DNA from: Verrucomicrobia bacterium TMED44
GTDB lineage: Bacteria > Verrucomicrobiota > Verrucomicrobiia > Opitutales > Seribacteraceae
DNA length: 6,577 nucleotides
Assembly: GCA_002168015.1 (NCBI GenBank)
Contig: NHCX01000130.1
Location: 9,123-15,699 of the forward strand
Reading direction: 5' to 3'
Part shown: in pieces, positions 1 through 6,577 of the stretch
Layout: every line of letters starts with the position of its first letter
Position numbering within the stretch: position 1 is the first letter of the stretch
Notes under the pieces: model-generated
Databases searched by the model: none
What the model saw: only the letters and a program-made list of their open reading frames with translations
What the model was told of the DNA's origin: nothing
Position numbers and translations under genes: made by a program

Positions 1-1
1 A

Positions 2-55
2 GACTGGGTTCTTGCCAATTTTCAAAACCAAAAAGAAAATCCTACTTTCCCATCC
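2..55 (+). other. C-terminal tail of a DUF2341/concanavalin-like domain (partial)
   Basis: The first residues read D-W-V-L-A-N-F-Q-N-Q followed by an N-P-T-F segment. This resembles the closing strand seen at the end of DUF2341/LamG-type domains in PVC-group giant proteins, where D-W-I-x-A-x-Y-x-N-Q followed by a P-x-x-F segment is common. The rest of the domain would lie upstream of the window. The match is short and from memory, so the family name is tentative. Confidence 0.45.
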
Positions 56-3000
56 ACTCCAAACGCATTGATTGGATCTCCGAGTTTTACATCTGCTAGC
101 CGATTTACAATACCTGCAGAAAAAGCTTTTTCTCATATAACCCAAGCTACAGGCAATCCTAGTGCTTATGTTGGTAGCGGATTACCGAGCGGTCTTTTAT
201 TGCAACCATCCGATGGTAATCTTTCTGGAGTTCCTGCAACCGCTGGTAGCTACACTCCTAGTTTACGGGCGATCTACGCAGATGGTTCGCAAGCCGTGCA
301 ACCCTATTATTTTAATGTTCTGGCGGGCCCCCCTGAAATCTTGCTTTTAACCCCACAATCAGGTGGTGCGTCGAGTTTACAGGTACCTTTTAATGTGGTT
401 GCGACAGGAGGAGATGACCCGATTGTTTGGGTGCTTGCAGATGTGGTAGATCGAGGGACCGATCTTTATAAGTGGAAATACCGTTTTGACCTCGGAGCGC
501 AAGGTCTTGGGACCGGGTCAACCTTGATCGGAGGGTTGGCCCCCGACCAAACCTATTATGTTCGATTATATGCTTTCAATTCAGCGGGAGAAGATTGGAC
601 CGGCAAGGTTTTTAAGATTCGAACGCAACCTGATGCTGTTCATCTACCGTTCGGTCTCTCTATGTGGTTTGATGCGACAGATGTTTCAGGGACAGGTACT
701 TCGCCAAGTTCAGGGATGCAGATTGCTACATGGGTCGATAAATCCGGAAATGGCCGACATATGAATATTTTAAAAGGTGATCCTTCTATTGTAACGGATG
801 GTTATGAAGGTAGAACCGTTGTAGATTTCGACGGCAATGATCAATTGATTTCCACTTATGACTTTAGGTCCACCGATCTTCAGTTATGGAGAAACGGAGG
901 ATATACTGCTTACGGTGTTTCTCGATATACGGGAGGTCGAAATAATCGTGTCATTAGTTCGGTTGGTCAAAATTGGTTGATGGGACACCACGCCAACCGA
1001 AACGCCCGCTATTATTTTAACGGATGGGTCCATACAGGGAATGCCGCAGACACGGATTTTCATATTTGGGAGATTAAGCAAGAAGGTCGTTCTCAAAATA
1101 GTAATCCGTACTGCACCGTTTTCGCGGATGGTATTGAGTTGGCTAATAACCAGAGTTCAAATGATTGGAATTTCTTTCCTGGTCAATTATCCTTTGGAGC
1201 TTGGGGGAATTTATCGGAGGCATCAAACTGTCAGGTTGCTGAGTTTTTGATTTTTAGGGGATTAATGGAGGATAATGATCGATTTCTTATTCAGGGATAT
1301 CTTAGCCATAAATGGGGTATCGATCTTCCTTCAAATCATCCGTGGGTGAGCGAAAAACCGACTTTTGGGGAAGCCATTGTGGATGGTTCGACTGCAGTCG
1401 GTGTGACCACTCAGACGCAAAGTCCAATCGTTCGCAACCGAATGCCTGCCAATTTGAAAACCAATTCAGCTGTGCTTACTGGGCAACTCGTGGACGCAGG
1501 TTTGGGGATGATCCCATCTGATCCCCAAAACTCCGTATTCTCCCCCCTTGATTATCCTGGCTTGAGACTTTGGCTTGATGTCTCGGATGCGGACGGAGAT
1601 GGTCTGAATGGTTCTAGTTATGATGATATAAATGTGACTCCCCCAAGTTCTTGGAATCCGGGTGTCATCTCCCCTGCCCTCTGGTTGGATGCGAGTGACT
1701 TGACCACAGCGGGCACCACTTGGACAGACAAGGGGCCAAACGGTAATAATGCTTCCAGGTCTGGCTCTCCTACTGTTGTAACCGGAGTGCAGAATGGAAA
1801 ATCTATTATGCGTTACAGTGGATCCAACGGGGAATACCACTCTTTTGCAAATCTTTCGAATATTCGAACTGTTTTTTGGGTATGGAAGCAAAATTCCCCT
1901 GGCAGCTATTTTATGCTCGGAGATAATAATCAATATCACTTTCACAAGGGTTCATTGATGTTTGATTCTGGTTGGACTTCTCCCTATGTTTCAAATGGGC
2001 TCCTCAAGCTTAATGGTTCAATCGTTCCAGTAACAGGAACGGATTATCCGTCTACCCTCAGTATTTTGTCATTACGCACATCAGGTAATGTGGAAGCATC
2101 CAATTTTTCCAATGACCGAAATATTGGTGGGCGATACGCCAAAGGAGATCTTGGCGAGTTATTGATTTTCACATCCCCTCTTTCGGATGGTGAGATGGAA
2201 AAAGTTGAGGGATACTTGGCACATAAATGGGCGTTGGATGGAGATTTACCTTCCGATCATCCTTACAAGGCAGGCTTTAATGAGTCCTTCTCTTTCGGTG
2301 TGCCTCTTCACACTTTGAAAGATAAATCGGGACAAGGTAATGATGCCACACAGGATGTAAATGCTAGCCAACCTGAGTTCGTCAAGAATGCCTTAGGTTC
2401 ACTACCGGTTTTACGTTTTGACGGAGGGGACGATTTTCTTGAATTCGAAGAACTCAATGCCATTCGAACCGTATTTATGGTTGTGAATAGAAATCCTGCC
2501 AACACCGGTTTTCTGCTGGGACATCCAACAGCTTACTCATTTTATTCAGGAGTGGATACAGTCTGGTCTACCACTTGGACAGATCCTTCGATCCTCAATG
2601 GTCTCTTGCGCACAAATGGTAATATAATGGATGGTGTTTCCTCAAATTATGCCAGTAGCCAGCCCGTAATTATCGGGGTTCGAACCACGGGTGTAGTCCG
2701 AGCTTCAAATTTATCTAAGGATCGCAATAATAATCAATTCTGGCATGGAGAGGTGGCTGAGGTTTTGGTCTATAACGAACCTTTACCTACATCAGCAATG
2801 AGAATGGTTGAAGGCTACCTAGCCCATAAATGGGGAACCGTATCTACTTTACTGAATTCACATCCTTATAAAAAGTTTGCACCTTTGAGAAGTACGCCTT
2901 CCGCTCAGGCTAAAATCTACTGGGGAGGTACCGATGGTGGGCAAGATCCTACACTTTGGGAAAATGTAATCGATGTAGGTGAAGTTTTTGTTGGTTTAAG

Positions 3001-6000
3001 AAAGCTTGAGAAAGGAGTCACCGTACTGGCCGCCCCTAAACCAAATAACATGGGGGGAACCTACTCCGAACAAAAGTTAATTGACCTACAACTGCCCAAG
3101 GATGGATGGCGCGAAACATGGACAGCTTGGTTTAAGCAGGATCCCGAACTTACTTTTAATTTGGGTAAATTCCGGCAGATGAATAAAATTAGAATTTATC
3201 ATCAACCCTTCGAACGCGAAGATGAATTAATGGAAGTGGGTGTGTGGATTGCAGATGAGGAATTGAATTTTGAACTCCTCAAAGTTGTACCGGGAGAAGT
3301 GGGTTCGACTGAACAAGGCAGGTTTACCGATATTGAATTGGAGGGTATTTCCACTCAGGCAATTCGTTTATTTCCCAAGTATCAGGGTTGGGGACATCAA
3401 TTGGGTGAAGTCGAGTTCTGGGTATATGATAGTGGGAATTTTGAGGCACCGGTGCAAGGTTTGGCAAAGGGGCAATTCTACTACTATCGTAGCTTTGTAG
3501 GAAACAGTGGTGGGACAGCATGGGCACCTTCAACTCAATCATTCGAAGCTGAAGACCGGGTAGCATATGAAGATGGTAAACTTATTATTCATACCGATCT
3601 TGCCTCCTGGAAACACAGCAATGGGGACAGTCGCTCCGGAACAATTATTAAGAAGTCTTACACCGACCCTCTCGGAAATGAATATTTATATGATGTTTGT
3701 CAGTTTGAATTTGATCGACTTGAATTATTGGGAGAGTTGGAAGTTCTGATTAAAGGAGAAAACTCTCTCGAAATTATTTCTCAAAAAGGAGATTTAATTA
3801 TCGGAACTCCCCTTGATCTTTCTGGGCATGCAGGAGCAACCAGTGCTCGTGGACAAGCCGGTGCAGGAGGCTGGTCAGGTGGTGATGTGAATGGCAAGGG
3901 TTTGGGACCAGGAGGCGGGTTGCCAGGAGTGAGTCCTGGTGGAGGAGGATATGGTGGTTCTGGAAGTGGTGCGACCTTCAGTAGCGGTCAGCCTTATGGT
4001 GACGGTATGATTAGCCACTTGATCGGAGGCAGTGGAGGAGGTGGTTATATTTCCGATACCACTGGAGGTGGCGGTGGCGGTGCATTGAGACTGGTCTCGG
4101 GTCAAAAAATTATAATTAATGCGTTACTCAGATCAGCCGGTGGAGGCGGAATGAGCGGATCTGCCGGTGGCTCAGGAGGTGCGATACATTTGAAGGCTCT
4201 AGATATTCATATTCAGTCAAAAGGTATTCTGGATGTTGGTGGTGGTTCCGGTGGAGGCGCTGGAGGCAGGGTTTTCTTGGAATCTAATAATACTTATGTA
4301 AACGATGGGTTGAAAAATATTAAACTCGAAGGAGGAGATGGTTCAGTGCAAGGGACGCCGGGAACTTTTCGTATCTTGCGTCCATCCGATTTGTCTGAAC
4401 TGGATTTCAGGACGGGTACTCTTACCATTGATACAGATTCAGCCACAATGCTTCACAGTGGTGGCCAAGTAGCCTATGGGATTATTGAGGACCGTTTTTA
4501 CAGGGATGATGGAGGTTCCGTATGGCCTTACTCGGTGTGCCGGTTTAGTTTTGACCGCATCCGATTGAGTGGAAACTTGGTGATCAATTTAAAAGGAAAG
4601 AACGCCCTTATTCTTGAAGCGGTTGCGGGAAATCTTTCTTTGGGTTCTAATCTTTATGCGAATGGAGGTGACAGCCAAGACGATGTGGGAGGTCTTGGAT
4701 TACTGGGCGGGTATGATGGTGCTGGTGGTGGCACTCTTGCTGGAAATGGACCCGGTGCATCTTCAGAAACATCAGACCAAGGACACGGTGCAGCTTATGG
4801 AGGTCATGGATCTGGAAGTTCCGTTACTTATGGTGACCGTGCACTTGATGATTTACTGGGAGGAAGTTCTGGAGGATCAGCTCAAGACGGATCGGGTGCA
4901 GGCGGGGGTGCTATTCATCTTAAATCTTCTGCAGAAATCATTATTGAACCTAATGTGCTAATCAGTGTAAATGGAGGGAATGGTGGCTCTGATTCTGGAT
5001 CAGGTTCAGGTGGTGCGGTTCGATTGGAGGCAACTCGGATTTATAATCATGGTCGAATTGAAGCTCGTGCAGGAAGTGGAGTAACTGTTTCAGGGAACGC
5101 CCAAACGCGCGGATCAGCAGGTGGTCGTGTTGCTTTGATTGCTCATGGTGAGGTTCAAGTCGGTGAAGTTGATGTTTCAGGTGAGTGGTTGTCCAATGAG
5201 GGATCAATTTTTGTGGGTGGATCCCACTTGGACAGCATTCTCTCGGTCAAGGATCAGCATGTTACCTTTGATACCAAGACCGGTTATTTTTCAATCGAGG
5301 GAGGTGCTCATGGAGTGGGTGTGATTACCGATCATACCTATGTCGATGATTTCGGGCAGTCTTGGTCTTACCAAGTATGCACATTTAATTTTGGAATGGT
5401 GGATATCCGAGGGGCAAGCAAAGTTACGCTACGCGGGGATAAGTCATTAATGATTCAAACAGTTGCTGGGGGTGATGTATATCTAGGTGCAGATTTTATT
5501 TTGAATGGTGGAGATGCAGATACAACAACTGGTTATGGCGGTCGTCCGGTTCTTAATTTATGGAGAGGACGAAGTTCCGAGAAACTGACTGGGTTTGGAC
5601 CAGGGGGACCTCCTACGGCAGGAAATTGGGGTATTGGAGCTAACTATGAATATGGAGATGAGCAGATTACTGATTTACTTCCCGGGAGTAGTGGGTCCAG
5701 TGGCCGATTATTCCAGGGTTCCGGAGCAGGCGGTGGAGCACTGGCAATCCATTCTGATGGAGATTTGATTATTGGTGACGGTGTTTTTCTCAGTGCGAAG
5801 GGAGGAGATGCTCGGGCTGATGGGATCTATGATCATGGAGGTGGAGGTTCAGGAGGAGCGATCAGGTTAGTCGCTAAAAATATTGAGAACCGAGGTTTAA
5901 TCAGTGTTGATGGCGGTAATCGCGGTGCAAGCGGTGGTCGCGTAGTGATGGCAGCAAGTGGCACTATATCTAAAGGAGTGGTTTCAGTTGCTGAGGGTAG

Positions 6001-6577
6001 CTTTAAGGAAATTAAGCCTCCAGTAGTTTCTGTTCCTGGAACCGTTCATTTATCATACCGGACTGCTCATTCCTTGAAATTTAGAAAATCAGTCTCTACG
6101 CGTCCTTCTAATCTTACGGGCTATTGGCCTATGGATGAAGGCACGGGTGTACTTACAAAAGATGTTTCAGGCAAGCATGATGGTTCTTTAGTGGGCGGTG
6201 CAACATGGCAGGATGGTCGTTTTGGAAAAGCTATTCGTTTCGATGGGACGAGCGGTTTTGTTTCTACACAAGCAACGGGGGCCGATCTTGGGATTGATGG
6301 AAAAAAATCTAGAACCATAAGCTTTTGGACATTTGTGGAGGATGGGAACCCAAGAAGTCAGCCTGGTTTCTATGGGTATGGGGAAAGATCCTGTCCAAAT
6401 GGAGAAAACCGTTATTGGGCGATCCGTAACATTAAGGACGGCGGTTACACTCAAATGCTGTCATCGCACTGGTGCTGGGATCCTCGTGCTTATCATACAA
6501 ACGATTTGCGCAATCGGTGGGCGCATTTTGCCCACATTTATAATGGATCTCAAGTTACCATATACATGGACGGAAAT
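2..6577 (+). CDS. Giant secreted multidomain LamG/FN3/glycine-rich repeat protein, internal fragment (both ends open)
   Basis: Frame 2 is open for 2192 codons across the whole window, and the translation reads as coherent protein throughout, so this is one gene with start and stop outside. Module order by residue: DUF2341-like tail (1-18), He_PIG-like Ig (38-108), FN3-like (112-209), LamG-1 (213-448), split FN3 and LamG segments with nested LamG-2 and LamG-3 (479-960), discoidin-like (1004-1143), end of the split FN3 (1149-1184), three glycine-rich repeats (1187-2024) and LamG-4 (2037 onward). All recognisable modules are extracellular binding or structural folds; no catalytic motif is visible. 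I count only seven cysteines (371, 410, 1233, 1513, 1793, 2131, 2158). A signal peptide and a C-terminal sorting signal are expected but would lie outside. Likely role: surface adhesin or polysaccharide-binding structural protein. The coding call is very secure; the function is inferred from domain types only. Confidence 0.97.
113..325 (+). other. Putative immunoglobulin-like domain (He_PIG type)
   Basis: Residues 38-108 hold the hallmark series of He_PIG domains: A-T-G-N-P near residue 49, then S-G-L-P-S-G-L-x-L, then D-G-N-L-S-G-V-P-A-T-A-G-S-Y, then a strand ending in Y-Y-F-N-V at residues 102-106. These Ig-like folds serve as spacers in bacterial surface proteins and are often found next to FN3 and LamG modules, as here. 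No binding residues can be assigned. The family call rests on several motifs in the right order and spacing and is strong. Confidence 0.88.
335..628 (+). other. Fibronectin type III-like domain, intact
   Basis: Residues 112-209 carry an FN3-like pattern. A central strand contains a Y-K-W-K-Y segment and a D-L-G-A-Q-G-L-G turn. It is followed by the diagnostic G-L-A-P-D-Q-T-Y-Y-V-R-L-Y-A-F-N-S-A-G of the F and G strands, and a closing strand ending in I-R-T-Q. The N-terminal strands are less typical. The domain links the He_PIG module to LamG-1. It is a useful comparison for the split FN3 further on, whose last segment has the equivalent G-L-A-K-G-Q-F-Y-Y-Y-R-S-F-V-G-N-S-G-G. Confidence 0.8.
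638..1345 (+). other. LamG/concanavalin-like jelly-roll domain 1
   Basis: Residues 213-448 start with L-S-M-W-F-D-A-T-D and continue with the D-K-S-G-N-G loop (246-251) and V-D-F-D-G-N-D (274-280). They finish with the strand, helix and tail G-Y-L-S-H-K-W-G (432-439) and N-H-P-W. This is the standard layout of the LamG-like domains abundant in Verrucomicrobiota and Planctomycetota surface proteins, which are presumed to bind glycans or protein partners. Unlike LamG-2 and LamG-3 it has two cysteines (371 and 410) that could form an internal disulfide. It is the longest of the three G-Y-L-x-H-K-W domains here and the most divergent in its middle part. Confidence 0.87.
1436..1507 (+). other. First segment of an apparently split FN3-like domain
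   Basis: Residues 479-502 contain P-A-N-L-K-T-N-S-A-V-L-T-G-Q-L-V-D-A-G. This matches the A/B-strand signature of FN3-like domains in this protein class (x-x-N-x-x-x-x-S-A-x-L-x-G-x-L-x-x-x-G). The next FN3 strand is not adjacent. The sequence instead runs into LamG-type material, and the continuation (K-I-Y-W-G-G-T-D-G-G) appears only at residue 971. The preceding stretch 449-478 looks like a linker with no recognisable fold. Confidence 0.6.
1550..1606 (+). other. Isolated N-terminal strand of a LamG-like domain
   Basis: Residues 517-535 read P-G-L-R-L-W-L-D-V-S-D-A-D-G-D-G-L after a D-Y. This is the opening strand of a LamG domain of the L-W-L-D-A-S-D kind, with a D-x-D-G-D-G calcium-loop-like turn. 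It is not followed by the expected D-K-S-G-N-G loop. After about 20 residues a second, complete domain opens with its own L-W-L-D-A-S-D at 560-566. The missing remainder plausibly resumes at residue 765 as LamG-3, which lacks exactly this opening strand. A degenerate linker is the alternative. Confidence 0.6.
1667..2272 (+). other. LamG/concanavalin-like domain 2, apparently nested in LamG-3
   Basis: Residues 556-757 form a complete domain. It opens with L-W-L-D-A-S-D (560-566) and W-T-D-K-G-P-N-G-N-N from 574, continues with a central N-I-R-T-V-F strand, N-G-L-L-K-L-N-G and R-T-S-G-N-V-E-A-S-N-F-S-N-D-R-N, and closes with G-Y-L-A-H-K-W-A (737-744) and D-H-P-Y. It has no cysteine. It is clearly closer to LamG-3 than to LamG-1, since these internal motifs recur there almost unchanged. 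It lies between the isolated opening strand and the body of LamG-3, which suggests a paralogous copy inserted by internal duplication. Confidence 0.88.
2297..2878 (+). other. LamG/concanavalin-like domain 3, lacking an adjacent first strand
   Basis: Residues 766-959 carry D-K-S-G-Q-G-N-D-A (774-782), P-V-L-R-F-D-G-G-D, A-I-R-T-V-F, N-G-L-L-R-T-N-G-N-I, R-T-T-G-V-V-R-A-S-N-L-S-K-D-R-N, G-Y-L-A-H-K-W-G (938-945) and S-H-P-Y. The L-W-L-D-A-S-D strand expected just before D-K-S-G is absent; instead there is F-N-E-S-F-S-F-G-V-P-L-H-T-L. The best-fitting missing strand is the orphan at residues 517-535. The domain would then be discontinuous, with LamG-2 inserted in a surface loop. The family call is strong and the discontinuity is inference. 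Confidence 0.85.
2909..2983 (+). other. Second segment of the split FN3-like domain
   Basis: Residues 970-994 read A-K-I-Y-W-G-G-T-D-G-G-Q-D-P, then a W-E-N segment and V-I-D-V-G-E. This is the C/C'-strand signature of FN3-like domains in PVC giant proteins (x-Y-W-G-T-T-D-G-G-T-x-x-x-x-W followed by a x-x-L-G turn). The A/B strands that should precede it are found at 479-502, before the LamG material, and the F/G strands that should follow are at 1149-1184, after the discoidin-like domain. Confidence 0.65.
3011..3430 (+). other. Discoidin (F5/8 type C)-like domain
   Basis: Residues 1004-1143 resemble a galactose-binding-like beta sandwich. They contain G-G-T-Y near the start, a D-G-W-x-E-T-W segment followed by the core L-T-F-N-L-G-K-F-R-Q-M-N-K-I-R-I-Y, then V-G-V-W-I-A-D-E-E-L-N-F-E-L-L-K and an A-I-R-L-F strand. 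The domain ends with the diagnostic L-G-E-V-E-F. Members of this fold bind cell-surface glycans or lipids. The loop residues that would contact ligand cannot be assigned by eye. It sits between the second and third FN3 segments, so it looks like an insertion between FN3 strands. Confidence 0.68.
3446..3553 (+). other. Third segment of the split FN3-like domain
   Basis: Residues 1149-1184 contain V-Q-G-L-A-K-G-Q-F-Y-Y-Y-R-S-F-V-G-N-S-G-G followed by T-A-W-A-P-S-T-Q-S-F. This is a near-perfect F/G-strand ending of an FN3-like domain and parallels the intact one (G-L-A-P-D-Q-T-Y-Y-V-R-L-Y-A-F-N-S-A-G). Nothing resembling the preceding FN3 strands lies directly upstream, where the discoidin-like domain is. 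It leads straight into the first glycine-rich repeat. Confidence 0.72.
3560..4399 (+). repeat. Glycine-rich repeat unit 1 (280 residues)
   Basis: Residues 1187-1466. The unit opens with a non-glycine beta module of about 90 residues containing Y-D-V-C-Q-F-E-F (Cys 1233), a G-E-L-E-V-L-I-K-G strand pair and G-D-L-I-I-G. A glycine-rich half follows, with Y-G-D (1332-1334), L-I-G-G-S-G-G-G, G-G-G-G-A-L-R-L (Ala 1361), G-S-G-G-A-I-H-L style sequence (Ala 1394) and G-G-R-V (Val 1424), closing with G-T-F. The alternating short strands and glycine turns suggest a stacked or helical beta structure. The pattern matches a Gly-rich module I recall from giant secreted proteins of PVC bacteria; no formal family name is claimed. 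It is the most glycine-dense of the three units. Confidence 0.85.
4400..5239 (+). repeat. Glycine-rich repeat unit 2 (280 residues)
   Basis: Residues 1467-1746. The same layout as unit 1 is visible: F-R-T-G-T-L-T-I-D-T, Y-S-V-C-R-F-S-F (Cys 1513), G-N-L-V-I-N-L-K-G-K-N-A-L-I-L, G-N-L-S-L-G and N-G-G-D. The Gly-rich half has Y-G-D (1610-1612), D-L-L-G-G-S-S-G-G, A-G-G-G-A-I-H-L (Ala 1637), G-S-G-G-A-V-R-L-E-A (Ala 1672) and A-G-G-R-V (Val 1710), and the closing G-S-I-F begins at base 5201. From unit 1, the cysteine and the closing glycine are each shifted by exactly 840 bp. Amino-acid similarity outside the motifs is modest, so the duplication is old. Confidence 0.86.
5240..6073 (+). repeat. 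Glycine-rich repeat unit 3 (about 278 residues)
   Basis: Residues 1747-2024. It carries the same landmarks: F-D-T-K-T-G-Y-F-S-I, Y-Q-V-C-T-F-N-F (Cys 1793), a K-V-T-L-R-G-D-K-S-L-M-I strand pair, G-D-V-Y-L-G and N-G-G-D-A. These are followed by Y-G-D (1884-1886), D-L-L-P-G-S-S-G, A-G-G-G-A-L-A-I (Ala 1913), G-S-G-G-A-I-R-L-V-A (Ala 1953), G-G-R-V (Val 1981) and a closing G-T-V-H-L. The segment before the cysteine is about seven residues shorter than in units 1 and 2. The unit is followed not by a fourth repeat but by a short linker and the canonical LamG domain. Confidence 0.85.
6110..6577 (+). other. LamG (Laminin_G_3-like) domain 4, truncated by window end
   Basis: Residues 2037-2192 open with the textbook Laminin_G_3 start L-T-G-Y-W-P-M-D-E-G-T-G, then D-V-S-G-K-H-D-G, G-x-F-G-K-A-I-R-F-D-G-T, a T-I-S-F-W strand, and W-A-H-F-A-H-I-Y-N-G followed by V-T-I-Y-M-D-G-N at the window edge. 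It differs from LamG-1 to LamG-3, which use the L-W-L-D-A-S-D opening and G-Y-L-A-H-K-W tail, so it belongs to another branch of the concanavalin-like fold. Two cysteines (2131 and 2158) could pair. About 40-60 residues should remain beyond the window. Confidence 0.9.

Noticed and set aside
1466..1945. 159-codon open frame on the minus strand, the longest closed frame in the window
   Set aside because: It lies opposite the continuous + strand frame that encodes recognisable domain motifs; its translation has no recognisable domain and a composition typical of antisense shadow.
3875..4105. Minus-strand frame rich in Thr and Ser
   Set aside because: It is the reverse complement of the Gly codons (GGN read as NCC or shifted) of repeat unit 1; the composition is an antisense artefact.
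3830..4280. Collagen-like G-X-Y or RTX calcium repeats
   Set aside because: Glycines are not on a strict three-residue period, and the nonapeptide G-G-x-G-x-D pattern is absent; the spacing fits short beta strands separated by Gly turns instead.
4614..4961. 115-codon + strand frame rich in Leu, Met and Val
   Set aside because: It is an out-of-frame reading of repeat unit 2; the in-frame translation keeps all the repeat landmarks.
3560..6073. Assembly duplication or DNA-level tandem repeat
   Set aside because: Corresponding segments of the three units differ at many bases, including synonymous sites and small indels, so they are old diverged duplicates rather than a collapsed or copied read artefact.
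6299..6307. Run of seven A bases as a possible frameshift site
   Set aside because: The reading frame and the LamG motif order continue correctly on both sides, so there is no sign of a frameshift or of a need for slippage.

Overview
The whole window lies inside one protein-coding gene. Frame 2 of the + strand stays open from base 2 to base 6577 (2192 codons) with no start and no stop, so this is an internal slice of a giant protein whose ends lie outside. Residue n below is the codon that starts at base 3n-1. I see no intergenic DNA, RNA gene, promoter, terminator, mobile element or CRISPR array.

The protein is a mosaic of extracellular beta-rich modules. In order these are: a short tail that looks like the end of a DUF2341/concanavalin-type domain; a putative-Ig (He_PIG-like) domain; a fibronectin-III-like (FN3) domain; three LamG/concanavalin-like domains of the kind ending in G-Y-L-A-H-K-W-G; a discoidin (F5/8 type C)-like domain; FN3-like segments split by those inserts; three consecutive glycine-rich repeats of about 280 residues; and the first 156 residues of a canonical LamG (Laminin_G_3-like) domain cut by the window end. 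No enzyme active site is recognisable. The expected role is a secreted or surface-anchored adhesin or carbohydrate-binding structural protein.

Two points of organisation stand out. First, residues 479-1184 read best as domains nested inside domains. An FN3-like fold appears to be interrupted twice, and one LamG domain appears to be interrupted by a paralogous LamG domain. Second, the three glycine-rich repeats are in strikingly even register: a single conserved cysteine sits at residues 1233, 1513 and 1793, exactly 840 bp apart each time, although the repeats have diverged strongly.

Organism: very large DUF2341/LamG/He_PIG/FN3 mosaic proteins with Gly-rich 'GGGAI-L ... GSGGAI-L ... GGRV' modules are, from general knowledge, typical of the PVC group, especially Verrucomicrobiota (Opitutae/Puniceicoccales-like) and Lentisphaerota, often aquatic. 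GC content looks to be in the mid-40s by eye, higher in the Gly-rich part. This assignment is inference from architecture alone.
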